64,000 nt of DNA from Pogona vitticeps (GCF_051106095.1 NC_135786.1:212200501-212264500), one strand, 5' to 3'; positions 1 to 28,752 are shown, counted from the stretch's first letter. Program-made: numbers and translations. The notes: generated by a model not told the origin, from the letters alone.

Positions 1-653
1 AACAAGGTAACTATGTAGTCCTACAAGTTAAGCTAGATCCCTACTTGGACTCAGTATATTTTTGTGGGGGAAAGGGATAAACAACAGTTTTCACAATTGC
101 CTCATTTTGCTCTGGAGCTAGGGGAATCCTTTGGAATAGAGTGTGATATGGTACTCTAGGCTTTCAGTGGGAAGAGAGAAGCACTGCCCTGCCACCCTAT
201 TCTACTGAGAAGCCTCTGCTTAATCCCAGTTCCTTTGTCAAATGGAATTAGCCCTTCCACTCATGGAAGGGCAAATTAAAGTCTAGCCTATGGTTTTCCA
301 TGTGACTTACTTCAAAGCAAGTGTATATAGGACTTCAGACTTAACTGCTAAGGCCCCTGCTCTGTTTCTTTATGTGCACAGTGAAGACTCTTTTGGCCAT
401 AGAATGTTTGCGGCTTTGCACAAAATCACAAATTAAAAGAAAAAGTAAGCAGTGACTGTCTATATTTAGTGCCAAATTCAGATACTGAACTGTGGTCCTC
501 CCTCGTCAGCTTTTCTGAAATTCAGCTGTGAAGCTAACTAGATGTCCAGAATCTCTACATCTGTGTAACTATGGTTAGAAGCATTTTTCCTTGTCCCTGT
601 TGGGACGAATTGTTCTGCATTGCATATAATAAATTTATAATCTGGTGTTTTAG
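1..653 (+). other. TMEM67 intron, 5' edge of window
   Basis: Intronic sequence. No further meckelin exon is recognisable here in any frame, and no repeat family was identified. Confidence 0.6.
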
Positions 654-17733
<17,080 letters not shown>

Positions 17734-17948
17734 ATGAATGAGGAAAAAAGACTCTAAACAGTCTCTAATTATGCTGTGCACAAAAAGATGACTCAGGTGA
17801 AGTACCGTGTAAATATTTATGTATAGGATTTCTCTTTTTATACACTATAAAAGTAAAACTTATTTGTATGACTTTAATACTTTCATACTTGTAATGGTTG
17901 ATGAATCCCATGTTTTAAAGGGATGCTAAGGTAATAGATATTGTTAGT

Positions 17949-17954
17949 AATAAA
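17949..17954 (+). terminator. TMEM67: Candidate TMEM67 poly(A) signal
   Basis: An AATAAA hexamer about 215 bases past the TMEM67 stop, the first one downstream. It would give a short 3' UTR. Its use is inferred, not shown. Confidence 0.5.
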
Positions 17955-17959
17955 AAGTT

Positions 17960-19590
17960 AGAACCATGCATTAAATTTGAAGATACATATATGTGCCTAT
18001 TGTACAATGTGTGATTTCATGTTAAACATATTGTCATTTGGCTTTGAGTAATGTTTTTTGATGTGTGAACTTGAACAGAAGTGGTAGCTGAATACATAAG
18101 GAAGAAAATGCTCAAAGACTGAAAAAGCCAGATGGCTTCAAGTAATGAACTTCTAGTTTGAGAGCGGTTCCTACTGAATATCTAAAAAAATTTGTAGATG
18201 GATGTCATCTCAGAGTGTGAGAAAGCTATGCCTTAGCGAAGCCCAGCCATGGAAGGCTGAAGCACTTTCTCAACATTTCATGTTTCTGTGATTGTCAGAG
18301 AAGAAATTTATTATGTGCAGGGCAGTCCTCATTGCCACTTTTCTAATTTGTGCTGCAATGCGGACTTGTACACAGATGTTTTAGCAAAGAAGACCTCTTA
18401 AAAATAGCTTTGAAGTGGAAAAAAATATATTTCAGCTAGTTATATTGAGTCCTCTACTGTATCCTTTGTTTTTTTGTTCTGCTTCTGTTAACAAAAGGAT
18501 TCTGGAATTCTGAGCACTCCAGCTAGCAGTTTTGCTGATCCGTTAGGTAGAGTGCACAGCAAAGCCTTCCACAGGAATAAAAACGCTCACAGATGTAAAA
18601 ATGTGCTGATTGAAATTAACATAGCAGATGTGGTGGGATAAACAAAAGAAGCCTCCCCCACATGAATCAAGGGTCAGTAACATGCAAACGAGCCCCTACT
18701 GGATGGTCTGACTTACTGAAATGATAATATTAGTTAACTAAGACTATTACTAGTTCTGTGCAATGAAATTGTTACAAATGGAATGTTAACTTCTTTGCTT
18801 CTGTCACGGCTGACTGTTTGTTTGCCTTCTTCTGGGGCTGGTCTCCATTGCCTCCTGGAGGGAGAGGGAGAAGCATGCAGTTCACACTGCCTCTTCCACC
18901 CACTTCTTGTCCCTGTTTCCGTGCTTGCAGATGAATGGAAAGCAAGGTGAAGGACCATGAGAGCCAAGGTGCTCTGAGATAAGGAATAGGGGGCCCTTTT
19001 TCTGTATGGGTTCTTACCGCTACCTTGTGATGTTGATCCCCTGCTGTCATCTTATGTTGAGGCAGGTGTTGGGGAGAGACTATGGGGAAGACCATCACCT
19101 GCATGCCCTGCTTATGATGACTCTGAATGGAGTTGGTTTTGTTTTGGGTTGTGTGTTTTTTAGACTGCAAGTCTAGAATCCCCTATTCATGCTGACTGGA
19201 GGATTCTGGGATCTGCAGTCCAAAAGAATGGAAGAAGATTGGCAGTAGTCATTGGTTGGGGCTTGCACAACCTTTGGGAAGCTCTTCGTATGTGACTGTA
19301 GAGAAAGCCATGCAAAGAGTAGTAAATGGAAGTAGGCCCAGATAGGCTTGGGCTTTTTCTGCCCTATGATTATTATCCCCTGGTCCCTTTCGCACAACCA
19401 GTATCCTCTTTCTGTTTCTGCCAACCATTTCCATTTTCTTGTAAAACTGAATTCTGGAATTCGTACAGATATATGTGTACCTGTACAGTTAACATGTGTT
19501 CTGATTAGTGGATTGTTTTTCTGTAGCTTCAGGGAGACCAGATATAGTTTTGACTACACACCACGAGATTTAAAGGAAACAAAATAAGAA
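17960..19590. other. TMEM67-PDP1 spacer, no gene seen
   Basis: No coding region is supported. A block at 19160-19230 with GGATTCTGGGATCTGCAGTCC resembles the interior of the hAT element at 19949 and is probably an old fragment of that family. Confidence 0.5.
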
Positions 19591-19594
19591 TATA

Positions 19595-19745
19595 CAAAAG
19601 GCCAGGTAGCCATGTTGGTCATATGAAAAATTAGAATATCCATCTCATGATAATCTCTTTAGTGGGGAAGCTTAAAGATCATAAGAGCATGAAAGCTTTC
19701 TGGTTTTCGAGATCTCTTCAGGAAGCTAAAGAAAAATAAAACAGA
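19595..19745. repeat. Interspersed repeat of unassigned family
   Basis: Shares the words CAGGTAGCCATGTTGGTC and TTAAAGATCAT...AAAGCTTTCTGG with blocks near 31130 and 44175 (which carry GCATCTTAAAGACTA). A short dispersed repeat common in reptile DNA; family not named here. Confidence 0.35.
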
Positions 19746-19948
19746 AGTGGACAGGAGAAAAATGTCTGATATTAGAACCATAGAGTCACAATCTTAAGAT
19801 GCTGTGTGCGGAAAGGGTGTTCATAACACTGTTCATAACTCAAGTTTGCCTAATAAAAATACATTCTTTTAATGCAAATGCAAATTTAAAATTCATTTTA
19901 ATCCTAAAATTATTTAGCTGATTTGTTTCTGCTGTCACTTGGTTAGAT

Positions 19949-20084
19949 CAGTGGTTCTTAACCTTTGTTACTCTGATGTTTTTGAACTGCAACTCCCAGA
20001 AACCCCAGCCAGCACAGCTGGTGGTGAAGGCTTCTGGGAGTTGCAGTCCAAAACTCCTGAGTAACCCAAGGTTAAGAACCAGTG
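19949..20084. mobile_element. hAT miniature element, CAGTGGTTCTTAACC family
   Basis: A 136-bp element with ends CAGTGGTTCTTAACC and GGTTAAGAACCAGTG, flanked by a perfect 8-bp target duplication GGTTAGAT (19941-19948 and 20085-20092). The interior has AACTGCAACTCCCAGAA and its inverted counterpart TTCTGGGAGTTGCAGT. A half copy lies near 63205. Confidence 0.92.
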
Positions 20085-20829
20085 GGTTAGATAGTCACCA
20101 GATTCTCTCTCTACATGGGACTATTATAACAGTGTTCAGTTTTTCAGAAATTACCCCCAGAGCTCCTTCACACAATCAGCCACCATGCTATTACATTTCA
20201 AACAGCTTTCAGGTACTTGTGTGAAGTCTTCAATAAAGAACAGAGGTTTGCCTTCCCCTACCCCCCTCCACTTTTCCCCTACGTTCAGTATAAAATGACC
20301 TAGTGTAATTACAAAAGAGTAATAGAACTACAGTACTCTTCACATTCCTAATGTGCTGACCAGGCTGGGCTCCAAACATATTTTACTTATGAGTAACGGA
20401 GGAAATGAGCTTTCTCAGTCCAGCATTCCACTGAGTGAGTCATCAGCATGATTAAATTCAGAATCCCATGGTTTAAGGCCTAGTTCAGTGACATCTGTCT
20501 GGCAAATACAATCACATAACAGATGTTGAAAACTTAATATAAACTGTACTTAATTATAAAAGACATGGGACATTTTGGTTCTCCTTTTGTATTTTTTTTA
20601 AAATTAGATATTGAATGGGTAGAATAATGCTACCATTGAATCAGAGATACTGGCAAGGACCTTAAACAATATTTTTCAAGTCTATACAGTCTGGCAAAAT
20701 CCTCTCTGTTCTTTTGTGTTCACTTATTATCCCTACCTTTGGTTTTTAAAAATAAAATCAGCACAGTTCATATAGAATAAAATTAAAACTCCAACAAAGT
20801 AATTATAGCTGTATGAATAATAGGGAATA

Positions 20830-21055
20830 CCCTGTTTCCCTGAAAATAAGACCTACCCCCAAAATAAGCCCCAGTTAAGTGAAACCCCGCCCCCCACCCT
20901 TGTGCAGCAACCAGAAGAAGATGACCTGACTGTCTTTGGATAAATGTAGATTGTTGTACATGAAAAAAATAGAGACATCCCCTGAAAATAACCCTAGTGT
21001 GTTTTTTGGAGCAACAATTAATATAAGACCCTGTCTTTTTTTCGGGGAAACACAG
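20830..21055. mobile_element. Tc1/mariner-type miniature element, CCCTGTTTCCC family
   Basis: Ends CCCTGTTTCCCTGAAAATAAGAC and GACCCTGTC...CGGGGAAACACAG. TA flanks at 20828-20829 and 21056-21057. The right TA is also the left TA of the next element at 21058. Confidence 0.85.
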
Positions 21056-21057
21056 TA

Positions 21058-21480
21058 CAGTGGTGCCCCGCATAGCGAGGTTAATCCGTTCCGGATTAAC
21101 CCTCGCTATGCGAAATCGTCGCTAAACGGGTAGGGGAAATGTATTGAAATGCATTAAACTTCGTTTAATGCGTTCCAATACCTTTGTTACTTACCCGTTC
21201 AGCGAGGATTCCAGTTGCCGGCAGCCATTTTCGCCTTCACTAAGCGAGGGCAGGGCGCGAAAACGGCTGCCGGCAGCCATTTCCGGGCTTCCGGCGGCCA
21301 TTTTGGAACCGCCGATCAGCTGTTCGGCGGCTCCAAAATGGCCGCCCCAATACCCGATCTTCGCAATGCGGGTTTTCCCCATTGCGACGATCGGGGATGT
21401 TTCCGTATAGCGATCCCGAAAAAGGGATCGCTATACGGAAACATCGCTATACGGTGCACTCATTAAGCGAGGCACCACTG
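21058..21480. mobile_element. Tc1/mariner (Tigger-like) miniature element, CAGTGGTGCC family
   Basis: Ends CAGTGGTGCCCCGCATAGC and GCGAGGCACCACTG, with TA flanks (21056-21057 and 21481-21482). Just inside the left end is a short palindrome (GGTTAATCCGTTCCGGATTAACC). The interior is CpG-rich with several self-complementary words such as CGGCAGCCATTT. No transposase. Confidence 0.88.
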
Positions 21481-21907
21481 TATTATTTCCTATTAAATTG
21501 GACCCAATGCGATGTAATGGATAGAGTGATGAACTGATTACATTCAACTGCATTTTTTCTTTTTTTCCACATTCAATTTAAAATGACCTAGTGCCTTTTT
21601 CAAAAAAATATAATTCCAAAAGAGTAAAAGTAAAAGTGGCTACAGATTTAGCCTGAGACTCCTGGGCATGGTATGATGAAAATGAAAGAAAAAAGGTCAC
21701 TTTCTCTATGTCTTAATTAAATGTCATCAGAAAGAATGATAGCTGCCAGGACGCTATATGCTGCTAGAACAAAGAAATAAATCTATCTTTACTATTGGGA
21801 AAGTGTCACTGTAGGAAGATGTCAGTGATTGTAGTAAGATGAACAAGAACCCCCCGAAAAAGTGTAAGAAGACAATGAATCATTTTATGCAAAACAATTT
21901 CAGCCAT

Positions 21908-22018
21908 GTATTCTCGAAGGCTTTCATAGCCAGGATCTGATGGTTGTTGTGGGTTGTTCGGGCTCTTTGGCCATGTTCTGAACACAGCCAAAGAGCCCAA
22001 AAAGCCCGCGACAACCAT
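21908..22018. mobile_element. 111-bp foldback retro-insertion with 13-bp TSD (Penelope-like?)
   Basis: The insert is bounded by a perfect 13-bp duplication CAATTTCAGCCAT (21895-21907 and 22019-22031). It begins with TTCTCGAAGGCTTTCATAGC, then an inverted pair: 21940-21977 and 21981-22018 are reverse complements with a few mismatches, separated by three bases. Long duplications with an inverted second copy are seen in Penelope-like retroelements, but the class is inferred only from structure and a remembered similarity of the GAAGGCTTTCATGGCC word to a common squamate repeat. Confidence 0.7.
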
Positions 22019-22299
22019 CAATTTCAGCCATAGTTACCGCCTTAAAAATTTGTAATTGAAATTATTTATTTTAATTGAAACCAACCTCTCTGGTACTGTA
22101 ATACATCTGGTTGTGAAAGCCGTAACAGTAACACAGTTATTTTTGTGGTCTGTTCACAATGTATTAGATCAGTGTATTAATCTAGCCAATATACTCTAAC
22201 ACTGAACAGCTAGTCTGCTCAGTCTAATATGCTGTGATGCCTATGCCTCAGAGGTCCCCTTCCTTCAAATAGCTCCTTAGATTACTCTTGTGAACACCA

Positions 22300-22605
22300 C
22301 TGGTCCCACCCCCAGTGGTGGCGGCAGCAGCTGTCTATCATTCTGCTAGGACCCAGGACAAAGTCAAGCTGTGGGCATGGATTTTAACTCGAAGATTAAC
22401 AAGTTTTATGAGCCATCAATTAATTGGCAACTTATGGAAAACCTATGAATTAGTGACCTCCAAAATTTCCTATCATCAGCATCCCTACTCAGGTCTTGCA
22501 AATGCAAGGCCTTGACATATGTTTTATACAGTTCTGTAACCCAATCTGAGATCCTATAATATAGAGCAGGATGTAAATGTTTTAAATAAATAAACAAATA
22601 TTGTA
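22300..22605 (+). mobile_element. CR1/L2-type LINE 3' tail fragment
   Basis: The end TCTGTAACCCAATCTGAGATCC...GATGTAAATGTTTTAAATAAATAAAC has the layout of CR1/L2-type LINE tails: a conserved terminal block followed by an AAAT-type repeat. The 5' limit is uncertain. Confidence 0.4.
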
Positions 22606-22624
22606 TTGAGTCAATATATCTCAT

Positions 22625-23060
22625 AATTTATCTTCCTCTTTCCCTGTTGCCTTCAACTTTTCTTGGAATTACAGTGTTTTTATTAAATTGTCTTCTTGTG
22701 ATGTACCCAGATTACTTCAGCTTCATCATTTATGCTTCTATGGAGAGCTTCAAAGCAGCTTTTTTTAAAATTTAAAACCCAATTATTTGTCTTTCTGGCA
22801 GTCCATGGTTATCTGCAAAGCTCTCTTCTAGTCATTTCAAATTATTTGATTTTTTTAAATCAGTCTTCTTCATTATGTTTTCATAACCATAGATATATTC
22901 AGGAATACCATCAGGTAGGTAATCTTGACTTTAGTCTCCAGTGACCCATTCTTGTACTCAAGGATCTTTTCTGGTTCCTTGGTAGTCACTCTTACAAATT
23001 TCAGTAATCTTATTTCTTGGCTGCAGTCAATTTGGATTAAAGATTGATTTAAAGTACAAA
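22625..23060 (-). mobile_element. RTE-type LINE fragment, antisense, old
   Basis: Follows the antisense RTE copy at 7124 block by block (CCTCTTTCCCTGTTGCCTTC, then CTTCTTGTGATGTACCC, then GATTACTTCAGCTTCATCAT) with many differences, and extends further toward the element's 5' side. No open frame of useful length. Confidence 0.55.
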
Positions 23061-23089
23061 AAATCTTTAACAGTTTCAATTTCTCCTTT

Positions 23090-24310
23090 GTCTACATTAA
23101 AATTATACAAGCATTTCAAAGAGACACAATGTAGTAGTGATGGGAGATTTAAATTATCCTGATATCTATTGGGAGGCAACTTGTGCCAAGTATGGTCCTT
23201 CCAAGAAACTCTTGGCTTGTGTGGCTGATAATTTTCTCTTACAAAAAGTGGGGAAAGAAACTAGAGGGCTACCTATCCTTGACATGATTCTAACAAATAG
23301 AGATGATTGGTGGAGGAAGTGGCAGTAAGGGGAACTCTGGATGAGAGTGACCATGTTCTACTAGAATTCTTGATTTCAAGGGAAACCAAAGCAGGGTGTA
23401 GCCACAAGTATATGCTGGATTTTTTTAAAAGCGAATTTTAATAAATTCAGGACAATGATAAGTAAGATCCAGTGGCAGGAGATGGAGTCCAAGAAAGGTG
23501 GGAGTTTCTTAAAAAAAAGTTCTAAAGGCACAACTAAAAAAAATTCCAACAAGGAAAAAAAGGGAGAGACAGCAAAAAAGGCCACTGTGGCTTCACAAAA
23601 AAAATCAGACATGACCTAGAAATAAAAAAGGCACGATTAGGAAGTGGAAATGAGGCCAGGCCACAAAGGAAGCGCACAAACAAATAGCAAGTAATTGTGG
23701 GGATGGCATTATGAGGGCAAAAGCTGAGAATGAGCTGAGGTTAATTAGAAAAACTAAAAGCAACAACAAAAAAGCATTCTTTGGGTATGTGGATAGCAAA
23801 AGACAAGAAATGAAACAGTGGCTCAGCTACTCAATGGAGACAGGAAAATTATAGAAGAAAGAGAAAAGGCAGAAGTGCTCAGTTTTTATTTTAGTTCAGT
23901 CTTTTCCCAAAGGACAGACTATAGCTTTCAAGACAAATGTGAGATTGATAAATAGTCAAGGAATACCTTGCTAGCTTGAACAAGTTCAAATCCCCAGAGC
24001 CAGAGGAAAGACTGAAAGAACTGGGCATGTTTAGCCTTGAGAAAAGAAGACTGAGGGGAGATATAATAATACTTGAAAGGCTGTCATACAGAGGAGGGCA
24101 GGATCTCTTCGAGATCATCCCAGAGTGCAGGAGACACAACAATGGGCTCAAGTTACAGGAAGCCAGATTTTGGTTGAATAGCAGGAAAGACTTCCGAACT
24201 GTTAGAACAGTGTGGCAATGGAATCAATTACTTCAAGAGGTGGTGAGTGCTCTAACACTGTGCTACAACATAGATCATTGTAAGGTATTGGACCATGAAA
24301 TTACATCTGC
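23090..24310 (+). mobile_element. CR1/L2-type LINE, degraded
   Basis: A 5' part encodes VVMGDLNYPDIYWEA and RGLPILDMILTNRDDW, the C-terminal end of an AP-type endonuclease. A 3' part encodes PEERLKELGMFSLEKRRLRG, the conserved C-terminal block of CR1/L2-clade polymerases. The intervening reverse transcriptase is missing or unrecognisable, and the frames carry stops. A fossil copy. Confidence 0.7.
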
Positions 24311-24750
24311 CCCAACTTGGTGACCCTGCAGAGCTGACCGTGGGAGATGGGTGGGCACCAGAAGTACCTCTCATCCAGAGTGCTATTTATCCTAGGGCCA
24401 CCTGTCAAATTTAATCTGTATTAATTATTTTAACAGAATCTGTTTCATTATGTTTATTGGGCATTCAGTTTAAGACCCTGTGGACTTCTTAATTCTGTTT
24501 ATTTGATAGTAGGAGGGAAATACATAATTTAAAGTTTGGCTGATACAGACTTTTGTACTGTAAACATTGTTCTGTATATTGTTGTATATTTTCTATATCT
24601 GTTCAAATAAAATATTGAAATTAGTTGTTTTGTCAGATCATTCTGCTGCTTGGAGGAAGGAAGCAAACAACAAGTCTCAGGGAATGCAAGTTGTGCTTCC
24701 TGCAACATGCACGTCCAATATGATCCCTTCCATGTGTGTTGGATTGCAAC

Positions 24751-24954
24751 CAAGGTTCCCGCTAAGCTGGGTACACGCAGGCACAACTCAGCTTCCCTCC
24801 GCAGAGCTCTCTTCCTCCTCCCACACAGTGATCAAATTAGGTGACAGAACCCAGCGCATGGGGGGGGCAGAATCATGTGCACACACGGGTGAAGCCACAA
24901 TAGAGAGAGAGAGGAGTTCCCCCCAACGAGGCTGAAAATTAAGAGGGTACATAG
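24751..24954. mobile_element. hAT-type miniature element, AGGTTCCC family
   Basis: Ends AAGGTTCCCGCTAA and TTAAGAGGGTACAT are diverged inverted repeats, flanked by a perfect 8-bp duplication ATTGCAAC (24743-24750 and 24955-24962). The GC-rich interior has no transposase. Confidence 0.75.
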
Positions 24955-25154
24955 ATTGCAACTAGCACTTTTTGCAAGCAGGACTGGTCATGGTGACTGC
25001 AGTCTAAAAATATGGAGAGCACCCAGCTGGCACAGAGTGTGCTAAGTGTAGTTCCCTCGAAACAAGAGATCTAATTAAGCATTGTGCCACTTACTGTTTT
25101 TTGTAGAGGCTTTGCCCTTGATAACATAGTATTTTATTTATTACGATCGGGTGA

Positions 25155-25388
25155 CCAGCTCATAAAACATATTTATGGCTAAAATTTACAAAATGCAGTT
25201 TGAAAATATACAACCAATTCATAAAACATATTATGTGGCTAAAATATACAAAATGCAGTTTAAAAATGTACAACCAGTTCATAAAACATATGTGGTTAAA
25301 ATATACAAAATGCAATTTAAAAAGTGTACAGCCAGTTCATAAAACATATGGTTAAAACATACAAAATGTAGTTTAAAAAGTGTACAAC
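25155..25388. repeat. Minisatellite, four units of about 59 bp
   Basis: Units start at 25155, 25214, 25274 and 25332 (periods 59, 60, 58). Each begins CCAGTTCATAAAACATAT-like and contains TACAAAATGCAGTTT and GTACAAC. Units differ at a few positions and by small indels in the TTATGTGGCTA part. AT-rich, no coding sense. Confidence 0.92.
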
Positions 25389-26597
25389 AGATAATTAATT
25401 GTGTACTGCTTGTAAAATATGGGGAGAATCAAATACAGCATTTTTATAGCTATCCTTTGAACCATTGGATCGTCTAGGGCAAACTGGTTTGGACAGTCTT
25501 TGGCTTATAGGGAGTCCTTCCTATATATTTGTGAAGATCTGTAAACATTTCCTCCCTTCAACTGCAACCACAACATTTCTCTGTGCTCGACAATAAACCA
25601 CCCTCATGCTAAAACCAGTCAATCTGTGAACTCAGGAGACTATAATTGATGACATAGCCAGTTCTATGAAGCCAGAGGCCTCTGCCTATCAATGCAACTG
25701 CACTGCATTCAGTGGGAGGTTCACTTTCATTCATGTCTAGATGTGAACCTGAAAGCTACATCAGGTGGACAGATAGAATTTGACCTATTGTTCCAGATTG
25801 AGCCAGTGGTACATGCAGGGAAGTCTGTTCACAAACAGATGCTTTCTTTTGTTTGGATTGGAATAAGAATGTGTTAATAGAAGAGAAGAAAGATGAAAGT
25901 AAGTAAACATACCTCTTGGTGCTCCCTTTATCTTCCCTCTCCTACACTTCCCCCGCCCCCTGCATTAGTTGAGTCCATTTTTTAATACGAGGTCATCATA
26001 ATCCTGAAATACAAAAGGAGTTAGTTGAGCTGCTAAAAAACCATCAAACAGACTGGCTCCAGCCAAGGAGAATGAGGGGAAGAACCATCCTCTGCTCCTT
26101 CACCCAGTAAAAGACCTATTAGAAATCTAGACAGAAAATTAACAAAGGAATTTCTATTGCAGCAGATATAAAACTTTCAAAGAAAAGCCTCATTTTACAG
26201 TGCACTAAGCACAAATCCTTATGATTCTGGACTGCAGGTGTCAGATGAGGGACAAGGGCTATGGATCCTAAACATATGTGGAAATACTGTTCTATCGTTA
26301 CTGGAACAGTACAGAGTGCTCAGATTTGTAGGCCATATTTGTGTCTGTTTGTTCAGAAGGTCACACTGTAAATAACCTTGCAGCTTGTAGCCTTTCAGTG
26401 TTTTGATTCCTGCTTTTGGTTGTGCCTTTAGCTGTTGTGTTGTAAATGAAATTCAGCAGGAAATTACGGCATGCAAATTTGAAGTTTCCTCTGAATTCCT
26501 GCAGTTCAGAGAGTTGTGGAGGAAAGGTTTAAAATTAGTGCTTCAAATAGATGCCTACACCCCTTTGTGATTCTGCTTCTTTAAGATGTGTGCTGTA

Positions 26598-27426
26598 CAG
26601 TGGGGTCTTGACTTACAAATGGTTCAACTTACACACTTTTCGACTTACACACTTCTCCGTCCACAAAATTCCATTTCGACTTGCAAACAGAGAATCGACG
26701 TACAAACCCCCGGGAGGCCTGGTCTACTGCCCGGGGAAAGCTTGGTAGACTGGGTCTCCCAGGGGAAGCAGCAGCAGCGGAGACCCCTGAAATGCCTTCC
26801 AGGGCTTCTCCACTGCCATGGGAGGCATTTCGGAGCCGCCGCCACCACCGATAGTGGCTCCAAAGAATTGTGTGGGTCAGGCATTCTGGCTTGCAAAGAC
26901 TGGGCTAAGGTGTGAGTTCCAAAATCCTGCCTGTCTGTGTTTTTGCAGAAGAATTGTGTGGGTCAGGCATTCTGGCTTGCAAAGACTGGGCTAAGGTGTG
27001 ACTTCCAGAATCCTGCCTGTCTGTGTTTTTGCAGAAGAACTGTGTGGGTCAGGCATTCTGGCTTGCAAAGACTGGGCTAAGGTGTGCCTTCCAGACTCCT
27101 GTCTCTGTGTTAAACATGCTTGAAAATTGGCTTTGTTGAAAAAAAAATTTCAAAAGTGCTTTTAAAGCTGTTCCCTGCCTCCCCCCTCCTTTCCTGAACT
27201 TTTCTTGACCTAAGGAAAAAAGAAGAAAATATCCCCCTCTAGTGGTAGAAGGTGGAATAGCAGCTTCCTATTAGTTTCCCATTAGTTTCTATGGACGGAA
27301 AAGAGCAGATACGGATTAAATGGTTTTCAATGCATTCCTATGGGAAATGCAGATTCGACCTACAAACGTTTCGACTTACAAACTGCCTTCCCATACGGAT
27401 TAAGTTTGTAAGTCGAGACCCCACTG
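26598..27426. mobile_element. Tc1/mariner (Tigger-like) element, CAGTGGGGTC family
   Basis: Ends CAGTGGGGTCTTGACTTAC and GTAAGTCGAGACCCCACTG with TA flanks (26596-26597 and 27427-27428). At 829 bp it is longer than its relative at 47980 because it carries a three-unit tandem repeat. Other shared interior words: CCCCCTCTAGTGGTAGAAGG and GCATTCCTATGGGAAATGCAG. No transposase. Confidence 0.88.
26865..27112. repeat. Three tandem units of 86 bp inside a Tigger-like element
   Basis: Units start at 26865, 26951 and 27037, each with GAATTGTGTGGGTCAGGCAT, TGGCTTGCAAAGACTGGGC and (first two) TGTCTGTGTTTTTGCAGAA. The third unit is slightly shortened. Near identity of the units implies a recent expansion. 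Confidence 0.93.
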
Positions 27427-27654
27427 TAGTTCCACGACCATCATCATCCAGGTAGCAAGGGGCAATAGCCTTATCAGGATATTGGTGACATGGACTAAAT
27501 GCAATTAAAACTTATTTTCCACTGCATTTTCCTGCTTAAATAGATTTTAAAATATATTTTCTCTGAGCATATGCTTTTAGAAACATAGGAATATATTTTC
27601 TTCAAAGACCTGCCTCACAAAATTTGAATACTGTACAAGCAAAATTGTATTACA

Positions 27655-28175
27655 TTGACTACCAGTCATCGTCCGGGCCCAATCCAAAGTGCTTATTTTG
27701 ACATACAAAGTCCTAAATGGCTTGGGCCCTGGCTACCTGAGGGACCGCCTCCTTCCATATAAACGTACTTGGCAATTAAGATCTAGCCAGAGGGCCCTCC
27801 TAAAAGAGCCATCCCTCAAGGAGGTAGACAAAGGGCCTTTTCGGCAGCTGCCCCCAGACTATGGAACGCCATCCTGAATGAGATTAGTCTGGCACCATCG
27901 TTGATTACCTTTTGGTGTGAGGTCAAAACCTTCCTGTTCCAGAAGATTTTTAATTGAAATAATATCAACTGTGGGTCCTGATAGCAATTTTTAGAGTACT
28001 GTATTTTTAATTGTATTTTAATTGTTTTATCTTTTTATTGCATTTAAATTGTTGTAAGCTGCCCAGAAACCTTTGGGTAGCATGGGCAGCATATAAGTTA
28101 AACTAACTAACTAACTAACTGAATGAATGAATGAATGAATGAATGAATGAATGAATGAATGAATGAATGAATGAA

Positions 28176-28266
<91 letters not shown>

Positions 28267-28268
28267 AG
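27655..28268 (+). mobile_element. CR1/L2-type LINE 3' end with tetranucleotide tail
   Basis: The opening encodes ILTYKVLNGLGPGYLRDRLL and YKRTWQLRSSQRALL, the C-terminal LINE block usually written as LLTYKALNGLAP in this clade. The non-coding end TTGTAAGCTGCCCAGAAACC leads into a repeat tail: AACT units (about 28100-28119), then GAAT units to about 28175, then AAAT units to 28268. The tail is the element's own 3' repeat, expanded as a microsatellite. Confidence 0.8.
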
Positions 28269-28752
28269 GAGATCTATGTCCTCATTTGCACCTTAGCCCA
28301 GGCAGTAGAGGTCAGGTAAATTTATATTGCAAGTTATAAAGTTATTACATTCCCCAGGCATCTCTGCATTAATTCAGCAGGGCTTGATTCTGACTACACA
28401 TACGGCTTATTGTCTTAGTGATGTTATCCCTCTACAGTTCAAAAGGTTTGATTCCATACTTCTAAGTAAAGCACCTGCTTTCTTTATGTTTAAATAGCAA
28501 CAAGAGGTAGCTGGTCATGCTGCCCGCTGTAGGTCAGTAAGAATTCCTTGGGCTGTGCCACCCAGTCTGAAACTTAAAACTCACAGCTCTTTTTTCCAGT
28601 CTCATCTGAATCCTGGCTAGTGCCCAGCATGGGTCAGGATTTTTAAAAATAGCTCCTTCCCATGACCTTTTCAGTGTCAACAGCTTTTACAACTGGGTAG
28701 CTCTTCAGAGAGGAACATACTTGCCTTCATAACTGAAACACAAGGCAAGCTA

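Noticed and set aside
25155-25388. CRISPR-like repeat and spacer pattern
   Set aside because: The whole unit is repeated with gradual drift; there are no unique spacers, and the DNA is from a vertebrate.
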